Source of the DNA: an uncultured Lachnospiraceae bacterium
GTDB lineage: Bacteria > Bacillota > Clostridia > Lachnospirales > Lachnospiraceae
NCBI GenBank assembly: GCA_947631665.1
Contig: CANRMF010000016.1
Span: 1 to 43,668 of the forward strand
DNA length: 43,668 nucleotides
Reading direction: 5' to 3'
The notes under the pieces are model-generated. The model did not search any database. It had not been told where the DNA came from and worked only from the letters and a program-made list of their open reading frames with translations. Made by a program: the position numbers and the translations under genes. Below, in pieces: positions 14,609 to 23,191 of the stretch. Each line of letters opens with the position of its first letter. Positions within the stretch are counted from its first letter, which is position 1.

Positions 14609-15475
14609 TCAAATTGAATATTCCCATAGATTTTTAATCTGATATTCCAACCGTTCATACTCCCAAAGCTGATTGCTTTTTTCCGTACTGTTTGAATCAT
14701 TCACCCTGATTTTTCCGTCTTCAATTCCTGTCAGCACGATAAAATGTCCGCTTGTAGTAAAATCGCCCTTCCGCATACTGCAGATAATCGGGTGATGGGA
14801 TTTCAGCGCTTGAAAGATTGTACTTTCAGACAGCGCAATTTCCCGGCTCTGTATTCCAAACGATTGGGCGCCCTCCGTCATCAGACTCCAGCTTGTCCCT
14901 GTGCTTTTCGGACAATATCCGTTCTTTTGGGCAAAACGGGCTACCACATACGGGGTTATTGAAGTGTCGCCGGTCAGTCCAACAATCACCATAGAAAGCG
15001 CTGTCGGGCCGCACCCGTCTGTTCCGATGCAGCAGTCGCCATATTCTGCATAACCCCATCGGTGATCCCATTGAAGCAGCAGCGGAATTTTGCCTTTTTT
15101 GATGTTTCCCACATCATGGGCAAAAACCTTCCCTTTATTCTGAGGATATTCAAGAACAAAATCCAGCATATTCAAATTTCGCGTCAACATCTGCAAGAGC
15201 AGTTTGGGATAACGGTTATAATTTTGCAGAATATTGCCAATCCGGTCATCATATTTTTTTAACAGTTTCAATTTCTTTTTTAAGGGAAGATTGTCTGCAA
15301 TCGTGATATTTTCATAGCGGGGTTTTGAATTTTGAATATCAGTTTTTACTGATGTTATAGCGTCTTTTCCATCATCATAGTCCGTCAGGTTTTTAAGACC
15401 GGCAAAAAAGAAAACAAAAATTAGAAATATAAGAAAATATTTGACAGGTTTTTTTAATCTTCTGCGCCTTTTCAT
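14609..15475 (-). CDS. Membrane-anchored C39-like (papain-fold) cysteine peptidase
   Basis: A 289-residue protein with a basic N-terminus (MKRRRRLKK) and one membrane segment at about 12-27, so the remainder is outside the cell. The C-terminal half is a Peptidase_C39_2 type domain: catalytic Cys155 in GTDGCGPTALSM, His244 in TSGHFIVLTG, and Asn259/Asp260 in RVNDSNS, in the order expected of papain-like enzymes. The ATG at 15475 has GGAGG before it; upstream residues are not part of the signal. It is first in an operon with the VanR/VanS-like pair. Free-standing C39-like proteins are thought to cleave peptides or cell-wall material; there is no ABC transporter, so bacteriocin maturation is not implied. 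Confidence 0.85.
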   Translation of the reverse strand: MKRRRRLKKPVKYFLIFLIFVFFFAGLKNLTDYDDGKDAITSVKTDIQNSKPRYENITIADNLPLKKKLKLLKKYDDRIGNILQNYNRYPKLLLQMLTRNLNMLDFVLEYPQNKGKVFAHDVGNIKKGKIPLLLQWDHRWGYAEYGDCCIGTDGCGPTALSMVIVGLTGDTSITPYVVARFAQKNGYCPKSTGTSWSLMTEGAQSFGIQSREIALSESTIFQALKSHHPIICSMRKGDFTTSGHFIVLTGIEDGKIRVNDSNSTEKSNQLWEYERLEYQIKNLWEYSI

Positions 15476-15523
15476 TGAACTTCCTCCTAAAGTAAAATAC
15501 AAGTTGTTATATGTCGGAAAGTT

Positions 15524-15573
15524 TAGCATAGAAAAGAAATCAATTCTTTAACAAAACCTTATGAAAATCTTAA
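15524..15573 (-). promoter_or_regulatory. Candidate promoter and OmpR-type direct-repeat operator of the C39-VanRS-like operon
   Basis: Read on the minus strand from 15573, three hexamer-like elements TTAAG, ATAAGG and TTAAAG recur every 11 bp, the usual layout for PhoB/VanR binding. The third overlaps where a -35 box would be, 17 bp before a -10 TATGCT at 15529-15524. This fits an activator-dependent, self-controlled promoter. Confidence 0.45.
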
Positions 15574-15704
15574 TGTAAACATCGGCGGTATCGTGCAACG
15601 CAAGACGCCGGAGAGAGGGTAAAAAATTAAAAAAATAATTCTCTTTTCAAACATAAAAATAATTTCAACTCAAATATCATTTGAATTGATAGGATTTATC
15701 GGTA

Positions 15705-15718
15705 TGAAAACGTTTCAA
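15705..15718. promoter_or_regulatory. LacI/CcpA-like operator upstream of the GH3 gene
   Basis: TGAAAACGTTTCAA is a near-palindrome centred on ACGT and close to, but not a perfect match for, the catabolite-responsive element. It lies about 140 bp before the GH3 start. The inner 12 bases AAAACGTTTCAA also occur at 37215-37226. Confidence 0.4.
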
Positions 15719-15856
15719 AGACTACCAAAATAAAAAATATTTTTTTAATGACAAATTGTAGAAATTCATAAAATCATATGATATATTGTTTATAGTTTTG
15801 TGCGTGAGCATAATTTTTGGGGACGAAAAAAATTTAAAATTTAGGAGGATTAGTTC

Positions 15857-18625
15857 ATGTCGGAGAAACTCAAAGGGGTGCCGGTAGAAGGCTTTGCGGA
15901 AATGAGCAGACAGGCGGCAGCGGAAGGTATCGTCTTATTGAAAAATGAAGATGGGCTGCTTCCGTTTACAACAGAAGATAAAATTTCAGTTTTCGGACGG
16001 CCGATGATTGAATATTACAGAAGCGGTACCGGTTCCGGCGGAGCGGTACGCGTAGAATATGCGACAAATATTCTGGACGGTTTTGAAAACAGCGGTTTGA
16101 CCATCAATCAGGAAATTGTAAAGGATTATAAGGAATGGCTCAAAGACCACCCGTTTGATAACGGCGGCGGCGGCTGGGCGGCAGAACCATGGTTCCAAAA
16201 GGATATGGAAATCACCGCTGCCTATGCAAAGGCGCAGGCTGAAAAAACCAATAAGGCGGTTTATATTATCGGGCGGACTGCCGGCGAAGATAAAGACAAT
16301 TTTGCATGGGACGGCAGTTTTCTTTTGACGCCGGAGGAAAAGTCCAACCTGAAAAATATTACGGAAGCGTTTGAAGACGTGTGCGTTGTGTTAAATGTTT
16401 CCAATATTATTGATATGAAATGGATTGAAGACCCGGTTTATCAGGGCAGACTGAAATCCGTTGTAATCGTATGGCAGGGCGGTATGGAAGGCGGAAACGC
16501 AGTCGTAGACGTGTTGTCAGGAAAAGTGACGCCGAGCGGCAAACTGCCGGATACGATTGCTTATGATATTGAAGATTATCCGTCAACGAAAAATTTCGGC
16601 GATCCGCTGAACAATTTATATCAGGAAGATATTTATGTGGGATACCGTTACTTTGAAACTTTTGCACCGGAAAAAGTACTGTATCCGTTTGGCTTCGGTC
16701 TTTCCTATACGGATTTTGATATTGAAACTACGGACGTTTCCGAGACAAAAGAAAACATAGAGGTTACGGTTAAAGTGACCAATACCGGCGGAAAGTATGC
16801 CGGAAAAGAAGTAGTTCAGGTTTATTATGAAGCTCCGCAGGGAGCGCTTGGAAAGCCTGCGCGGGAACTTGGTGCATTTCAAAAGACAAAAACGCTTGAG
16901 ATGGGAGAGAGCGAAACGCTTAAAATCGTTCTGCCGAAAGAGCGTATGGCGTCTTATGACGACAGCAATGCGACCGGACATAAATCCTGTTATGTGCTTG
17001 AGGCGGGGGCGTACCATATTTATGTGGGAAACAGCGTCCGGCACAATACGCAGGTCTATACATGGGAGTTAGACAAACTGCAGGTAGTGGAACAGTTGTC
17101 TGAGGCAATGTGTCCGGACGATGAAAAATTGACTTTATTAAAGCCGGGCGAAAGAAAGCCTGACGGAACCTATGAAATGACTTATGTACCGTCTCAGAAA
17201 CCGACGGTTGACATGGCAAAGAGGATTGAAGAAAATCTTCCGCCGACGATGGAAATTACCGGCGATATGGGCATTACCCTTCAGGACGTGCGCGATGGAA
17301 AAGCAGATTTAGATCGGTTTATCGCACAGCTTGACGTATCGGAGCTGGCGCTGATTGTCCGCGGCGAGGGCATGAGCAATCCGCGTGTTACGCAGGGTAC
17401 GGCGTCTGCGTTTGGCGGTTTGAGCGATTCCCTGTTTGGTTACGGAATTCCGGCAGCCTGCTGCGCAGACGGGCCGAGCGGACTGCGCTACGAGGGAAAG
17501 GCGACGCAGCTTCCAATCGGAACAGCGCTTTCTTCCAGTTGGAATCCGGAACTGGTGCGCGCACTTTACACGATGGAGGGACAGGAATTATTGCGGAACG
17601 AGGTGGATACCCTGCTGGGGCCGGGCGTCAACATTCATCGAAATCCGTTAAATGGCAGAAATTTTGAATATTATTCCGAAGATCCGTTACTTTCCGGACT
17701 GATGGCGACTGCGGCGACCGGAGGCATTAAAGATGGCGGCGCTTGGGGTACGATTAAACACTTCGCGCTGAACGGACAGGAATCCCACCGCTTTAAAATC
17801 AATGCGGTTGCATCTGAGAGAGCAATCAGGGAAATTTACCTAAAGACCTTTGAAATGCCTGTCAAGGCAGGAGAAGTGATGGCGCTGATGACTTCTTACA
17901 ATCCGATTAACGGGCATTGGGCGGCGTCCAACTACGATCTCTGCACGACCATTCTTCGAGGCGAGTGGGGATACAAAGGCTTTGTCATGACAGACTGGTG
18001 GGCGAAAATGAATGACGTCGTAGATGGCGGCGAGGAGTCCAACAAGGATATCCGCGACATGGTTCGTTCACAAAACGACGTATATATGGTTGTCAATAAT
18101 AATGGGGCGGAAGTCAATTCCAACGGAGACAATACGGAAGAATCCGTCAAAAACGGTACGCTGACGATTGGCGAACTGCAGCGGGCGGCAAAAAATATCT
18201 GCAATTTTATTCTTTCCGCTCCGGTTATCCACAGACCGCTCATTGATACAGATGTGGCAAAACATTTTGACGCTGATCCGTCCGGAAAAGCAGACTATCA
18301 GATTTACCGTCTGGCGCAGGACAATAAAGTAATGTTCCAAAGCGGAACACAGGCGTCAGTCGAGGTTGATGAAACTGCGGAATACACAGTGATTGTCAAT
18401 ATTAAGTTTGACAAAAGCAATTTATCCCAGTCTACGGTAAACGTTGTGTCCGGCGATGAAACGATGTTTGTCATTCAGACCAACGGAACGGACGGAAACT
18501 GGATTACACAGAAACTCTGCAAGGTACAGCTTGATCAGGGTATTTACAACCTGAATCTGGTTGATGTTCTGGCGGGCATTAAAGTGAATTATATTCAGTT
18601 TAAGAAAATTCATAAAAAGAAATAA
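15857..18625 (+). CDS. Glycoside hydrolase family 3 beta-glycosidase with circularly permuted domain order
   Basis: A 922-residue, apparently cytoplasmic enzyme (no signal peptide). Domain order is reversed from most GH3: the C-terminal alpha/beta domain comes first (about 15-245, RQAAAEGIVLLKNEDGLLPF-type opening split as RQAAAEG and VLLKNEDG), then a fibronectin-III-like domain (about 255-400, after YPFGFGLSYTDF), then the TIM-barrel domain (about 490-790) with the nucleophile in FVMTDWW at Asp713. Conserved substrate loops ADGPSGLR and LGPGVNIHRNPLNGRNFEYYSEDP are present. This order is known from Ruminococcus albus and Butyrivibrio beta-glucosidases. The tail (about 825-922) looks like an extra beta module. 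It would release glucose or related sugars from the non-reducing ends of imported oligosaccharides. TAGGAGG precedes the ATG. Confidence 0.92.
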   Translation: MSEKLKGVPVEGFAEMSRQAAAEGIVLLKNEDGLLPFTTEDKISVFGRPMIEYYRSGTGSGGAVRVEYATNILDGFENSGLTINQEIVKDYKEWLKDHPFDNGGGGWAAEPWFQKDMEITAAYAKAQAEKTNKAVYIIGRTAGEDKDNFAWDGSFLLTPEEKSNLKNITEAFEDVCVVLNVSNIIDMKWIEDPVYQGRLKSVVIVWQGGMEGGNAVVDVLSGKVTPSGKLPDTIAYDIEDYPSTKNFGDPLNNLYQEDIYVGYRYFETFAPEKVLYPFGFGLSYTDFDIETTDVSETKENIEVTVKVTNTGGKYAGKEVVQVYYEAPQGALGKPARELGAFQKTKTLEMGESETLKIVLPKERMASYDDSNATGHKSCYVLEAGAYHIYVGNSVRHNTQVYTWELDKLQVVEQLSEAMCPDDEKLTLLKPGERKPDGTYEMTYVPSQKPTVDMAKRIEENLPPTMEITGDMGITLQDVRDGKADLDRFIAQLDVSELALIVRGEGMSNPRVTQGTASAFGGLSDSLFGYGIPAACCADGPSGLRYEGKATQLPIGTALSSSWNPELVRALYTMEGQELLRNEVDTLLGPGVNIHRNPLNGRNFEYYSEDPLLSGLMATAATGGIKDGGAWGTIKHFALNGQESHRFKINAVASERAIREIYLKTFEMPVKAGEVMALMTSYNPINGHWAASNYDLCTTILRGEWGYKGFVMTDWWAKMNDVVDGGEESNKDIRDMVRSQNDVYMVVNNNGAEVNSNGDNTEESVKNGTLTIGELQRAAKNICNFILSAPVIHRPLIDTDVAKHFDADPSGKADYQIYRLAQDNKVMFQSGTQASVEVDETAEYTVIVNIKFDKSNLSQSTVNVVSGDETMFVIQTNGTDGNWITQKLCKVQLDQGIYNLNLVDVLAGIKVNYIQFKKIHKKK

Positions 18626-18637
18626 GATTGTTTTAAG

Positions 18638-18686
18638 AAAAAAAGGACGTTTCAAAAGTCAACCGGCTTTTGAGACGTCCTTTTTT
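18638..18686 (+). terminator. Strong rho-independent terminator after the GH3 gene
   Basis: A stem of about 20 bp (18639-18658 with 18667-18686, one G-T pair) and a short loop, with an A-run before and a T-run after. Confidence 0.9.
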
Positions 18687-18749
18687 GCCGCTGCATTTTA
18701 CGGTGTGTTATCACTGGCTGAAATTCTAAATTTGTATCAACTTCTCGTC

Positions 18750-18778
18750 TTGTTTTACCCCTTGAAATATTGTATACT
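18750..18778 (+). promoter_or_regulatory. Promoter for the hydratase-glgB unit
   Basis: -35 TTGTTT (18750-18755), 17-bp spacer, -10 TATACT (18773-18778), about 80 bp before the hydratase start and after the GH3 terminator. Confidence 0.55.
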
Positions 18779-18858
18779 TAATATATTAGCGGCATAATCT
18801 TCCTTTTGGCGGATTCTGCGGCATAAGACTGAAAAATATGGAAATACAGGAGGCACAG

Positions 18859-21153
18859 ATGATTACATTAAGCAAAGGCGGCGCATACCTGATTGACGGC
18901 GTTGATGTTGTTGAAGAAGGTAATGAAGATTTATTAAAGAGCAAGTTGGGAGGTCGTGCGCTCTCCAAAGAGGAGGCGGCAGAAAATACGATGGCTTACC
19001 GTATTTTGGCGGAGCACAACACCTCAGGAAATATGCAGGAGCTTCAGATTAAGTTTGACAAACTGACGTCTCATGATATTACGTTTGTAGGGATTATTCA
19101 GACGGCAAGGGCGTCCGGACTTGAAAAGTTTCCGATACCATATGTACTGACAAACTGCCACAACAGCCTGTGTGCAGTCGGCGGTACGATTAACGAAGAT
19201 GACCATATGTTTGGTCTTTCCGCAGCGAAAAAGTACGGCGGCATTTACGTTCCGCCACATCAGGCAGTCATTCACCAGTTTGCCAGAGAGATGCTCGCGG
19301 GCGGCGGCAAAATGATTTTAGGTTCTGATTCACATACCCGCTACGGCGCGCTCGGTACAATGGCAATGGGCGAAGGCGGCCCGGAATTAGTAAAGCAGTT
19401 GTTATCGCAGACCTACGATATCCATATGCCGGAGGTCATTGGGATTTACATGACGGGAGAGCCTGCAAAGGGCGTCGGCCCGCAGGACGTTGCGCTTGCC
19501 ATTATCGGAGCCGTTTTTGAAAAAGGTTATGTAAAAAATAAAGTCATGGAATTTGTAGGGCCGGGCGTGTCCAATCTGTCTGCCGACTTCCGTATCGGCG
19601 TAGACGTCATGACAACAGAGACGACCTGCCTTTCCTCCATTTGGAAAACGGACGAAAAAATCAAAGAATTTTATGAAATTCATGGCAGAGTTGAAGATTA
19701 TAAAGAATTAAATCCAAAGGACGTGACCTATTATGACGGCATGGTTTATGTGGATTTGTCGAAAATCAAACCGATGATTGCAATGCCGTTCCACCCAAGC
19801 AATACATATACGATTGACGAATTGAACGACAACCTTGAGGACATTCTCCATGATGTGGAATTAAAAGCGCTCGTTTCTCTTGACGGTCAGGTCGATTACC
19901 GGCTGACGGATAAAATCAGGGACGGCAGACTGTATGTAGAGCAGGGGATTATTGCAGGCTGCGCCGGCGGCGGATTTGAAAATATCTGCGCGGCGGCGGA
20001 TATTCTCAAAGGCAGAAATATCGGCGCGGACGAGTTTACATTGAGCGTGTATCCTGCCTCCATGCCGGTTTATATGGAACTGATTAAAAACGGAGCGGCA
20101 GCGGATATTATGGCAGCCGGCGGCGTGTTAAAGACAGCGTTCTGCGGCCCATGCTTCGGCGCGGGAGATACGCCGGCGAACAATGCGTTCAGTATCAGAC
20201 ATTCTACGCGGAACTTCCCAAATCGTGAGGGAAGCAAACTGCAGAACGGACAGATTTCTTCCGTAGCGCTGATGGACGCGCGTTCGATTGCAGCCACAGC
20301 GGCAAACAAGGGCTACCTGACTTCTGCGATGGATTTAGATGTAGAATATCAGAATAAAAAATATCATTTTGACAGCAGTATTTATGCAAACCGCGTATTT
20401 GATTCCAAAGGCGTGGCCGATCCGGACGCAGAGTTGAAACTCGGCCCGAACATTAAGGACTGGCCGGAGATGGTGCCATTGACGGAAAACCTGCTGCTGA
20501 AAGTCGTTTCCGAAATTCATGATCCGGTGACGACCACAGACGAACTGATTCCGTCCGGAGAGACGTCTTCTTACCGTTCCAACCCGCTCGGACTTGCCGA
20601 GTTTGCGCTTTCCCGTAAGGATCCGGCATATGTCGGCAGGGCAAAGGAAGTGCAGAAGGCTGAAAAGGCAAGAGAAGCGGGACAATGTCCGGGAACAGTC
20701 CTGCCGGAGATTAAGGAAATGACGTCCCTCATTAAAAGGGAACTGCCGCAGTATCCAATCAGCAGGGAAACGATTGGAATTGGCAGCACGATTTACGCGG
20801 TAAAACCGGGCGACGGTTCTGCGAGAGAGCAGGCGGCGTCCTGCCAGAAGGTGCTCGGCGGCTGGGCAAACATCGCGCAGGAATATGCGACCAAGCGGTA
20901 CCGTTCCAACCTGATTAACTGGGGTATGCTTCCGTTTATCTACGGAGAAAAGCAGCTTCCGTTTAAACTGAACGATTATATTTTTGTGCCGGACATTATC
21001 CGGGCGGTCAAAGAAGGCGCGACACAAGTGCCTGCCTTTGCAATTGACGAAAATCAAAAGATTACTCCTTTTACTTTGACGCTGGGAGAGATGACGGAAG
21101 ATGAAAGGGAGATTATCTTAAAAGGTTGTTTAATCAATTATAATAGAATTTAA
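18859..21153 (+). CDS. Aconitase-superfamily hydratase (YbhJ-like)
   Basis: A 764-residue member of the aconitase / isopropylmalate dehydratase superfamily, which carries a [4Fe-4S] cluster and moves water across a double bond of a small carboxylic acid. Motifs are the [22 protein letters not shown] substrate loop (split as GSDSHTRYG and MGEGGPE), [12 protein letters not shown] with two probable cluster cysteines, and the C-terminal swivel domain with [10 protein letters not shown]. It resembles the poorly characterised YbhJ-type 'hydratase' rather than citrate-cycle AcnA. The ATG at 18859 has AGGAGG five bases upstream; the frame is open from 18838. glgB follows after 19 bp, so the two are probably co-transcribed. 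Substrate unknown. Confidence 0.85.
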   Translation: MITLSKGGAYLIDGVDVVEEGNEDLLKSKLGGRALSKEEAAENTMAYRILAEHNTSGNMQELQIKFDKLTSHDITFVGIIQTARASGLEKFPIPYVLTNCHNSLCAVGGTINEDDHMFGLSAAKKYGGIYVPPHQAVIHQFAREMLAGGGKMILGSDSHTRYGALGTMAMGEGGPELVKQLLSQTYDIHMPEVIGIYMTGEPAKGVGPQDVALAIIGAVFEKGYVKNKVMEFVGPGVSNLSADFRIGVDVMTTETTCLSSIWKTDEKIKEFYEIHGRVEDYKELNPKDVTYYDGMVYVDLSKIKPMIAMPFHPSNTYTIDELNDNLEDILHDVELKALVSLDGQVDYRLTDKIRDGRLYVEQGIIAGCAGGGFENICAAADILKGRNIGADEFTLSVYPASMPVYMELIKNGAAADIMAAGGVLKTAFCGPCFGAGDTPANNAFSIRHSTRNFPNREGSKLQNGQISSVALMDARSIAATAANKGYLTSAMDLDVEYQNKKYHFDSSIYANRVFDSKGVADPDAELKLGPNIKDWPEMVPLTENLLLKVVSEIHDPVTTTDELIPSGETSSYRSNPLGLAEFALSRKDPAYVGRAKEVQKAEKAREAGQCPGTVLPEIKEMTSLIKRELPQYPISRETIGIGSTIYAVKPGDGSAREQAASCQKVLGGWANIAQEYATKRYRSNLINWGMLPFIYGEKQLPFKLNDYIFVPDIIRAVKEGATQVPAFAIDENQKITPFTLTLGEMTEDEREIILKGCLINYNRI

Positions 21154-21172
21154 GAAACATAAAGGAGGCTAT

Positions 21173-23137
21173 ATGGAAAATAGACATGTCATAACAAAAG
21201 ACGACTGCTATCTGTTCGGAAAGGGAATCCATTATGAAATTTACAATAAACTGGGCGCCCACATTACGGAAATGAACGGAGTCAAAGGCACCTATTTTGC
21301 AGTCTGGGCGCCGAATGCAGAAAATGTATCCGTTGTAGGAGATTTCAATGGCTGGATTGGAAACAATCACAATATGAAAATGGGCAACCAGTCCGGAATC
21401 TGGGAATTATTTATTCCTGAGATTGGGGAAGGGGAGCTTTACAAGTATGCCATTGTAACGAAAACGGGCGATACATTATTCAAAGCGGATCCATATGGAA
21501 ACTGGGCGGAAATGCGTCCGGGCAATGCGTCGCGTATAGCCGATATTGACACATACCAGTGGAAGGACGACCGGTGGATTCAGCAGAAGGCGCGGGAAAA
21601 TCATTATGAACAGCCGATGTCCATTTATGAAGTCCATTTGGGTTCATGGAGAAAGGAATTTAAAAACGCCGAAGACGAGGACGGTTTTTACGATTACAAA
21701 AGGCTCGCAAAAGAACTTGTGGCATACGTCAAAGACATGGGCTACACGCATGTCGAGCTGATGGGCGTTTTAGAGCACCCGTTTGACGGTTCATGGGGAT
21801 ATCAGGTGGTCGGTTATTATGCGCCGACTTCAAGATATGGCGCGCCGAAGGATTTCATGTACCTGATTGACGCATTCCACAAGGCTGGGATTGCCGTTAT
21901 TCTTGACTGGGTTCCGGCGCATTTTCCGAGAGATGCGCATGGTCTTGCAATGTTCGACGGAACGCCGCTTTACGAATATGCGGATACGAGAAAAGGAGAA
22001 CACCCTGACTGGGGTACGAAGGTGTTTGACTATTCCAAGACGGAGGTCAGCAATTTCCTGATTGCAAACGCGCTGTTCTGGGTGGAAAAATATCACATTG
22101 ACGGCTTGCGGGTTGATGCGGTGGCGTCTATGCTGTATCTCGATTATGGCCGTCAGGACGGACAGTGGGTTCCGAATATTCATGGGGACAATAAAAATCT
22201 TGAAGCGATTGAGTTTTTCAAGCATTTAAGCAGTATTATGAGATACCGTAATCCGAGAGCGTACGTCATTGCGGAAGAATCTACCGCATGGCCGAAGGTG
22301 ACGATGCCGCCTGAGGAGGGAGGACTTGGTTTTTCTTACAAATGGAACATGGGCTGGATGCACGACTTTTTAGAGTACACGAAACTGGATCCGTATTTCA
22401 AAAAAGGCGCGCACAATCTGATGACATTTGCGATTACATACGCATTCAGTGAAAACTTTATTCTGGTGTTATCCCACGACGAGGTGGTTCATCTGAAATG
22501 CTCTATGTTAAATAAAATGCCGGGCTATCCGTCCGACAAGTTTAAAAACCTGAAAACAGCGTATACTTTTATGATAGGCCACCCCGGAAGAAAACTTCTG
22601 TTTATGGGACAGGAATTTGCGCAACTTCAGGAATGGTCTGAAGCGAGAGCGCTCGACTGGTATCTTTTAGAGGAGCCGGAACACAGGGATATGCAGGAGT
22701 ATGTGAAAAAACTTCTCCATATGTACAAAAAATATCCGGCGCTGCATACGGAAACGAAGGGTTACAGCGCATTCCAGTGGATTAACGCAGACGACCGCAC
22801 CCGAAGCATTTTCAGTTTTATCCGTCATACGACAGAACGCGATTATAAAAATTCCGTTGGGTTTGTATGCAACTTCACGCCGATGGAGCGGCCGGACTAT
22901 GTCGTAGGTGTTCCGAAAGCGGGGACGTACAAACGGATTATTACGACCGAAACCGGAGATGTCGCGGACGTGAAGTATAAAGCGGTCAAAGGGGAGTGCG
23001 ACGGAATGCCGTACAGACTGGAAATTCCGCTCCGACCGTTCGAGTCGGTAGCGTTCGAGTTCCCGAAAGTAGTCCAAAGAAAACCAAAAACGAAAAAAGA
23101 ATCAGCAAAAAAGCCTTCAGGCAAAAAGAAGAAATAA
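21173..23137 (+). CDS. glgB: 1,4-alpha-glucan branching enzyme
   Basis: A 654-residue GH13 enzyme that cuts alpha-1,4 chains and rejoins them as alpha-1,6 branches in glycogen. An N-terminal CBM48-like domain (about 20-110, FAVWAPNAENVSVVGDFNGW) is followed by the catalytic barrel with DWVPAHFPRDAHGL, nucleophile D315 in GLRVDAVASMLYLDY, acid/base E368 in VIAEES, and D436 in LSHDEVVH. Length is normal. The last 25 residues form a Lys-rich tail (KTKKESAKKPSGKKKK) that is unusual for this enzyme. AAAGGAGG precedes the ATG. It works with GlgC/GlgD, whose genes lie at 34.4 kb in the same window. Confidence 0.96.
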   Translation: MENRHVITKDDCYLFGKGIHYEIYNKLGAHITEMNGVKGTYFAVWAPNAENVSVVGDFNGWIGNNHNMKMGNQSGIWELFIPEIGEGELYKYAIVTKTGDTLFKADPYGNWAEMRPGNASRIADIDTYQWKDDRWIQQKARENHYEQPMSIYEVHLGSWRKEFKNAEDEDGFYDYKRLAKELVAYVKDMGYTHVELMGVLEHPFDGSWGYQVVGYYAPTSRYGAPKDFMYLIDAFHKAGIAVILDWVPAHFPRDAHGLAMFDGTPLYEYADTRKGEHPDWGTKVFDYSKTEVSNFLIANALFWVEKYHIDGLRVDAVASMLYLDYGRQDGQWVPNIHGDNKNLEAIEFFKHLSSIMRYRNPRAYVIAEESTAWPKVTMPPEEGGLGFSYKWNMGWMHDFLEYTKLDPYFKKGAHNLMTFAITYAFSENFILVLSHDEVVHLKCSMLNKMPGYPSDKFKNLKTAYTFMIGHPGRKLLFMGQEFAQLQEWSEARALDWYLLEEPEHRDMQEYVKKLLHMYKKYPALHTETKGYSAFQWINADDRTRSIFSFIRHTTERDYKNSVGFVCNFTPMERPDYVVGVPKAGTYKRIITTETGDVADVKYKAVKGECDGMPYRLEIPLRPFESVAFEFPKVVQRKPKTKKESAKKPSGKKKK

Positions 23138-23144
23138 AAGTTAT

Positions 23145-23175
23145 AAAAAGGGCAGTTTTGTGACTGCTCTTTTTT
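23145..23175 (+). terminator. Terminator after glgB
   Basis: GGGCAGT pairs with ACTGCTC around a short loop, followed by TTTTTTT. The next gene begins 17 bp later, so it may give partial termination. Confidence 0.75.
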
Positions 23176-23191
23176 AACAAAGGGAAAATAT

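Noticed and set aside
12738-15475. Vancomycin resistance operon
   Set aside because: Only VanR/VanS-like regulators are present; no vanH, vanA/B-type ligase, vanX or vanY genes in the window. VanRS-like pairs are common in clostridia without resistance.
14609-15475. Bacteriocin-processing peptidase
   Set aside because: The C39-like domain is not fused to an ABC transporter and no double-glycine leader peptide was found nearby.
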